From: Lenzites betulinus
Taxonomy: Eukaryota; Basidiomycota; Agaricomycetes; Polyporales; Polyporaceae
Assembly: GCA_022264855.1 (NCBI GenBank)
Contig: JABYQU010000028.1
Span: forward strand, 310,001-374,000
DNA: 64,000 nucleotides
Direction: 5' to 3'
Position 1 is the first letter of the stretch; each line of letters begins with the position of its first letter. This document shows positions 57,895 through 64,000 of the stretch, piece by piece. Both the position numbers and the translations under genes were made by a program. The notes below the pieces were generated by a model. It did not search any database, was not told the DNA's origin, and saw only the letters and a list, made by a program, of their open reading frames with translations.

Positions 57895-60518
57895 CTACAT
57901 GCGCCCATGGAACTCCCTCTTCTCTGGCGACTCGTCAGCCTCCGTCTCGTACAACTTGTCGATCTCTTGTTGATATTCCTTGAGGCACATCCCGCGCCTC
58001 GTCGTGCCCTTGAGCGTATGCTCGAGCGGCTTGTCAGGTGAGGCGACTAGAATCATCTGTGCGAAGTGCCCAGGTGAGCGGATACCCCCAGGGTCTTTTT
58101 GCACGGTAAATTTGGACTTACACTGCGTCTGATTGGGTAAGACTTGTCCATCTGTTCGTTTGCTTTCTCGATCGCAAGCCTGCATTTCCAGTTAGAGAAC
58201 CATAAGCCGGAGAAAATAGTTCAGTAGTACCAGACAAGATCCTTGTACTTCTCAACTTGCTCCGCTCGGCCTGCAGACCCGTCGAGCTGGTCGGACTTCG
58301 GCTCAAGCAAGATACCAGGCTCGACGCGTCCGTGGCCAAAGATGATGGCAGTGCCTATGTTCGGATGCTGTGCAAGCATGTTCTCTGCGCAACGTTGGAG
58401 TAAGTCAGATAGCCCCATCGGATGGCCGTCATACGCGCACCTATCTCTACTGGGTTGCACTGATCACCGAACCATGCATGGGGCATTTAGCGCATGTATG
58501 CAGGCACAACAGGAAAAACGCAATCGCTCACCATCTGGCCCGTGGAAAACACGATTTTGTCGTCCTTCCGGCCCACCACTCGCCACTTGTTCGGTTCGGT
58601 CGGGTGTTGTTCCAGCAGGTCGCCCATGGCCCAAGCGGGCTGCCCATCCACTTCCGTGTTAGTGACTTGCGGTCCCGCTGTCTCCGTGCGCTATGGTAGG
58701 CGACGTAAAATCGTAATCAGCGCTTGTGTCGAACGATCTCCTATATGAAGAAGACACACAGGTTTGATAGGTTCGTAAACGCGCTCAACGCCTTCTTGGG
58801 GCTCCATATGAAACTTGGCGCTCGGCGCAAACTCGAAGAACTCCCATTCGTCTTCTGGCATTATTTCGCGGGGGAGGATCTTTGAGCAGGCGCCGACCTC
58901 GGTACTGCATACCAAATGCGTGAGTGAGGCCTACTACATGCGAGCGGGGACATGCCAGACCTTCCCCATACTGACACCAGCCGCACACCCTCGGCAGCCA
59001 GCATATCTCCGATGCTCTTCGTCATGGTTGCTCCAGTGAAGACCTTCGAAAGTGTCCAGATCTCAACGCCGTAGCTGTAGTCGGAAGATCCACTCACGAC
59101 ATAGTCCAAAGCTTTCAAGGCCGCGACGTTAGCGGGATCACGAGCTACGGCCTATACGGTTGACATACTTTCAGAGCGATAATTATAAAGGTTCAACAAG
59201 GACGCACTCACCTCGATGAACGCGGGCATGCAAAACACAATGTCGCATTCACACGCCTGCCATGCAGCGAGGAAGTTGGCAGGGGTAGGGATGGTTGGGG
59301 GATCAATCGGCGGGTAGAGCGCGAACGTTGCACCGCATGACACCTAGACAGCGTCGGCGAGGTTAGGCATTGCTGGCGGTGAATCAAGGACTCGCTTACC
59401 GCCCACTATGAGAATGATATAAAGCGCACAAATCGGGTGAGGGAGGCCATTCGAGACCTAATATGCCTAATTTGAAAGACGTACAACTAATGTGAAGATT
59501 CCAGTGCCGTCTGCCCTACGAGTGAGCAACACTGGAGCCCAAATGTAAGACCTGTGCGGAAAACTCACGAGACGGTGGGTTCGTGTGGACCGCAACGCAT
59601 TTCCCTCCCCAATCGATCTCTCCAGCGGTAGCTGTGATATCAAGGGAACGCAATTACTGACGGCACATGTTAAACTTTAAACCATGGAAACGCACCGGGA
59701 GTGTTTCCCGCAACTATCAGCGCTTTGCCGGTAAATGGAATCGGTTTTGGCATGCCGGTGCTACCTGTGTCGAGACAATCTGAACATTCGAAAGTCCTTT
59801 GACCCACGGCGGAACACGCACCGGTTGAGTGCGATATGATTGTTATTTTCTCACTGACCCTACGGACCTGCTCCGTGATGGCCCATGTCGATTTCGTGCA
59901 CGACGCGAGTTTTTCTGGGGTAGGCATCTGAAAGACGTCCAGCGTCGTTCCTTTCTCCGCGAGGATCTCCTTTGCTTGTCGTACTATTCCCTGCGTCTTC
60001 TCGTCGCTACTCACGAATATACGCGTGACGCACTTAGTCTGGAGCAGGTGAGCGGCTGACTCCGCGTTGTTCCTGGTCGCCAGAGGGAACACTGCATAGC
60101 CGAGACCCATGAGTGCGATGATTGTGTAGATGTACGTGAGTGTGTCTATCATCAAACGCGCACGAAGAACATTAGTGACATGAACACCGACCATTCAGCA
60201 CTCAGGGGAAGGATACGTACCGCATATAGCGTAGATCCCAACGACAGGACTGTCCTTAGTGTCATCGAGAGCAGTCTCAGATAGTGGGGGACACCGTTCA
60301 GAAATTAACTCCGCGGCAGAGCCAATGGTGCCCCAAGCTTCGGAGAATGTCACGCTACGAGCAGAGGCGGCGCCAGGATGAGCATACTTGAATACAGGAT
60401 GGTCGGGACTGTGTTTAGCGTGATATTCATAGAGGCCAACGATGGATAGAACATGGTCGGCCCGAGGCGGGTTGAATGTTGACAAGTTCGTTCCTTGTGG
60501 GGTAAGACGGGGGGCCAT
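57895..60518 (-). CDS. NRPS-like adenylate-forming enzyme, adenylation domain only
   Basis: The ATG at 60518 begins MAPRLTPQGTNLSTFNPPRA. The exons hold the AMP-binding domain in order: YTIIALMGLGYAVFPLATRN, the A3 motif HSTGSTGMPKPI formed across a splice, FLAAWQACECDIVFCMPAFI, LKALDYVVSGSSDYS, VRLVSVWGSTEVGA (YGxTE-like motif), WAMGDLLEQHPTEPNKWRVV, GRKDDKIVFSTGQM, AENMLAQHPNIGTAIIFGHG and KGTTRRGMCLKEYQQEIDKL with the C-terminal lysine region. It stops at 57895 after KREFHGRM. Fungal NRPS-like reductases normally go on to a carrier and a reductase or thioesterase domain; neither is found. It may be a stand-alone acyl/aryl activating enzyme or a shortened relic. The exon start near 58460 is uncertain. 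Confidence 0.8.
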
Positions 60519-62050
60519 GGTTCAAAATGACGGTCGAATGTGAGCAGATGGTTATAATGATATTAAGCACAGTCTGTCCTCTTATAGGGGCGCATCGCTG
60601 GGGCGTCTCCGAGCTGCACCTAGGTGTAGGTGAGTGCAGAGGCCCGAGGAGAACCGCCAACTCCACTCGAGCTGGCACACTTGTAGTAACACCCTTCCGG
60701 TAAGGCGCTGCTAATAGTCGTCATAAGCCTGCTGATGATGTGTAGGGGAGGTTCGGCTTACCCTTACGAGACGGCTACTCCAGGGGGCTCCATATTGCGC
60801 ACCTGCATTCGGGAAAGGGACTGCCAACTGTGTATCACCTTGAGACGATGTACATGATTCGGAGAGGAAGCGATCTGCGGGGCAAGCCGCTGTGCATATG
60901 TGCAGTACTCGAATCACTAATCCCGCATGAAGATGACGACACGAATGCTTGGCTATGGACGTAATCCGGGGGCCAACTTCGATTATGGGTCAACGGCATC
61001 TTGATTCCTACTGCTGGTACAGTTAGCTTATGGACCATATCAGAGACACTGCAGCGAAGGCGGGAATAGCGAGACACGTAGTACGTACACAGAAGTACGC
61101 ACAATCGGGACTCCGAGTCGTGCCGTGTCCTGTGCCTTGCCGTACGGCCACCTCCACTGATTCAGATGTGCATCCTTGTGCATCCAGCTCGAAGGAGGTA
61201 TGCCTTCCATGGGGTGCGCGCCACGCCGACTTTGAATAGGTCTCGGATAGATGAAATTTAGGCGGCCGTGGCGCCCCAGCGGTTCACGTGCACCAAATTC
61301 CTCGTCTTTCTTATATACGCACTAGCTCTCAGTTCTTAGGACGGCCGACCCCTTGCAAGGGCGTATGGTTTTCGTATGCACTAGTACTTCCCGTCTGTGT
61401 ATATGTAGTCGTGGATTAGCACAGTAGGAAGCCAGACCGGGACTCATGCCCAGATATTCAACCCTTTCAAGTTGATTGCAAACGCGGGATGATATGAGCG
61501 CGCGGGGATCGATAGCGCTAGTGTTTGGTCTAGAGGAGTGTCAAGGAATGATGCTAGCGTGATACAAGATGGCTGGTAGTACCGCGCTCGTGTGGAGACT
61601 CGAGGCCCATGAGGGCAATTTGCCAAGGAGGCGACTCGAGGAGCCTGCAGCGTTCAAGGAAGAGTCTTTGGGCCAAAATTAATATTAATTCATTAAGAGA
61701 ACCAACATAGTCAGTTACCCTTTAACCTTATCTCTTGCAATTGCTTTTTATAAGCTACCTGTAAACTACCTACCACAATGACTATATTGCTACTAGTGTA
61801 GCATACACTGAAGCATAAGCGCGACTATATATACGGCATATGTAAGTTCTTTATGATCCGAGGTCAATAGGTATGCTGACATAAGCACATTCCAAAGCTC
61901 GCATAGGGCCCGGTTCGCATGCACTCTACCCGGGCCAAACCTCTTCGGACTGCCATATTGCCTTCCCCGACAATTCCACCTTGACCAACATCTAGCTCAG
62001 CGCGATACACTGTTACTCATCCATTTTTCAACACTGGTGGAACTATTACG
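60519..62050. other. Intergenic, 1.5 kb, with an AT-rich patch
   Basis: The promoter of the adenylating enzyme lies at its left end and that of the Nup98-motif gene at its right end. An AT-rich patch at about 61672-61860 contrasts with the GC-rich surroundings. No exon or terminal repeat could be supported. Confidence 0.45.
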
Positions 62051-62947
62051 ATGGCGGTACCGGCGAAGCGATTGGTGTACATGGGTGTGCCTGCCACTCG
62101 CAGTGAGAAGGACGAAAGTTTCGAGGTACTACCCTCTTCCCGATCCTCCATTCGCGCAATCTCCACCTTTCTATCTACCCGACCAGGAACGACGATATCT
62201 TGATTATCTGAAAGCGTATCAAACCACGGGAAAGCCGCCACCGCCATGTCCAGCCACTCCGACGGATCCTCAGCAGCGCACGGCCCTTGGCCTGCCGCCA
62301 TTGTTTGAACCTCTGATAGAGGATGAAGCATTACCGAATGGGACCACCTCAACACCAATATCTGCGGCGCCGTCCGGCGCAACGCCAAATCTCCTTGCAC
62401 AGGGCTTTGTGTCCACGAAGGTGCAGGAGTATGGCAGTGACACGCTCTTTGAGAACATTGTCGCGCAGCCGGAGTACGCGAAGTGGTCCCCCGAGGTTCG
62501 TCATTATACGCTCTCCATCACCGCGCGTGCCCCAAACAGTACTATCTCTCTACTAGGAGCTACGAGCAGAGGCATACAAAGCGGGCAAGAAGTTCGCCGA
62601 CGTCCCACCCCCTCAACGACGTAAGTCCCCATTTGCGTTTGGTAGCGTTTCTCATGGTTCTCGTTGATGTCGTTGCTCGCAGCATTGCTACTTACTACGC
62701 CGTCCATAGGCGTCGTAATTCCTACCGCCCCGCAAGCTATGACAGATAGTTTGCAAAGTATTAATAGCATGCCTCCATACGATCAACATAGTTTCGAGGT
62801 GCGTCACACTCTTTTGGGGTGCGAAATAATGCTCAACTGACTGATTGATCCGCATAGGAGCTGCGTCTCGCTTTCGTGCGCGCCGGCCGACCACTCACGT
62901 CCCCGGAGATTATTGCTCAAAACGCGATCCTACGACTTACGGTGTAA
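62051..62947 (+). CDS. Small protein with three Nup98-like EELR motifs
   Basis: Exons: 62051 to about 62126 (MAVPAKRLVYMG ... SFE), about 62185-62492, about 62559-62620, about 62682-62797 and 62859-62947; about 215 residues, stop TAA 62945-62947. Three segments align: SFE|ERRYLDYLKAYQTTGKP, YAKWSPE|ELRAEAYKAGKKF and YDQHSFE|ELRLAFVRAGRPL, where the bar is an intron, each time in phase 0 between the two Glu codons. The second and third are preceded by FENIVAQPEY and LQSINSMPPY. This recalls the Nup98 stretch of the type ITAM..Y...SLEELRLEDY found between the FG and autoproteolytic parts. No FG repeats and no autoprotease domain are seen. Function unknown; an upstream exon is possible. Confidence 0.65.
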
Positions 62948-64000
62948 TTTATCGCTGGACTGGCATGCTCTCGCTATACCCTGTACATCATCCGCTGCTC
63001 GTGCTAATTTACATGCTTTCAAGTTGTTGTATCAATACTGAACACTTTCGTTTATCTAACGCAAGCTTCTCTGAACCTGGTGGTTGGACGACGGCTTGTC
63101 GGGCCAATTACACAGGTCCCCACCAGCGCACCTCCGATCGGGCTTTCACCCGCTTCTTTATAGGCAAGGTGTTTATCCACAACAGCTCCGTGCTCTACTG
63201 GTCAAGACGCGACTTAATCGTTCGTGGTCTACCTCGTACAGCTCATACAGCCGGGTTGCGATATCTCACCTCGCGTAGTCCTCGCGTGCAAGATTACCTG
63301 GACCAAAATTGAAGGAGCAGCGCTTCCTGCATGCTCCTCCTCCAGGCGAGCAGGATTACTGAGAATACGTCCCAATCTCGATCCAGGAACTCCGTCTATA
63401 AACATGCGAAGCTGACTATCATGGCCGCTGCGCTTGGAGAGTAGATCCCAGCCCCCTAGAGTTTCGGCGATCTCTCCGCGTAAGTCCCCCGAGTTAAGCC
63501 ATTAGATCACGAAACGCTACGCAAGCAGGTCTTACGAATGGTTTTTTTCCCGCTCTGCAAGGCACTCCGTGCGTGAATGGCCATCAAGCATGATATTGGC
63601 GATCCCTCGCATCGGTGCGTACTTGAGTCCTTATCCTAGTACACCTACCAGTGATCCCGATACTATCAATTGACGTTCTTACCCGAACCCCAGAATCCCA
63701 GATGATCAGAAGTCCAGGGTGTTCGCGCCCTCACGTCGTGAATGCTTGACTACGTATGACGCCGTCCCGGGAAGGACTTCGGTACAGGCCCGAGCGTGGC
63801 TTCTGGCGGCAGGCTGCAAGTTGGCAAATGGTGCACGTCCGAGTTTGGCTGCCGTGCCTGGTAGACACGGCACAATCATCCGAAGACCCCTACTCATCGC
63901 ACGAGCGCGCCGCGGCGATGAAGTCTTACCGTGCCGTAAGGTCTCTTATAAGTTAGACTGTCTACGATTTCGATCACCTTTACTCACCAGCTGTGCTGCG
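62948..64000. other. Right-hand end, no supported gene
   Basis: Several open frames are shorter than 160 codons and show no domain or splice logic. It may contain the 3' UTR of the preceding gene and the start of a gene outside the window. Confidence 0.4.

Overview
The window is nuclear DNA of a filamentous basidiomycete, most likely an Agaricomycete of the Polyporales kind. Genes are dense and GC-rich, nearly all are split by many short (about 45-110 nt) GT-AG introns, and the recognisable proteins are fungal. No tRNA, rRNA, CRISPR array or intact transposon was found. All exon joins were read by eye from splice signals and family alignment from memory; no search was run.

Layout. (1) 1-7811: a left accessory cluster of lineage-specific protein kinase-like genes, all on +: the 3' end of one copy (here C0, 1-100), A (495-1827), B (4220-5537) and C (6401-7811), plus a small membrane/coiled-coil gene on - (TMcc-a, 2432-3525) that is head-to-head with B. 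(2) 8346-24773: a conserved core block: queuosine salvage glycosylase (QNG1), chaperonin subunit CCT8 with a one-base frameshift, a large RasGEF-PH-RhoGAP protein like Bem2, and an F-box protein. (3) 25091-28947: a right accessory cluster that is an inverted, diverged copy of the left one: C' (-), a broken remnant of B (-), A' (-), then TMcc-b (+) head-to-head with A'. (4) 30720-35062: a gene-poor stretch with one candidate mini-gene for a mitochondrial peptide, then TMcc-c (35063-35577). (5) 36579-57510: core genes again: vacuolar membrane M28 protease (PFF1), ribosomal protein uL23 (RPL25), a soluble twin-ATPase ABC protein, an NmrA-like oxidoreductase, an old yellow enzyme, a dead copy of a trypsin-fold gene, the APC/C activator CDH1, the SAGA subunit SPT7, and an unnamed protein with a possible ubiquitin-like C-terminus. 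(6) 57895-64000: an NRPS-like adenylating enzyme that ends after its A domain, an AT-rich intergenic stretch, and a small protein built from three motifs like the EELR motif of Nup98, each interrupted by an intron at the same codon.

The core genes serve unrelated housekeeping tasks: folding, translation, cell polarity, the cell cycle and transcription. The parts most likely to hold undescribed biology are the duplicated kinase genes with their partner membrane/coiled-coil genes, and the Nup98-motif protein. Five kinase copies share one five-exon structure and keep the VAIK, HRD..N and DFG signatures, while another has decayed. Two of the three TMcc genes are divergent neighbours of a kinase. 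This is the pattern of a fast birth-and-death family, and it suggests, without proving, that the two proteins work together.
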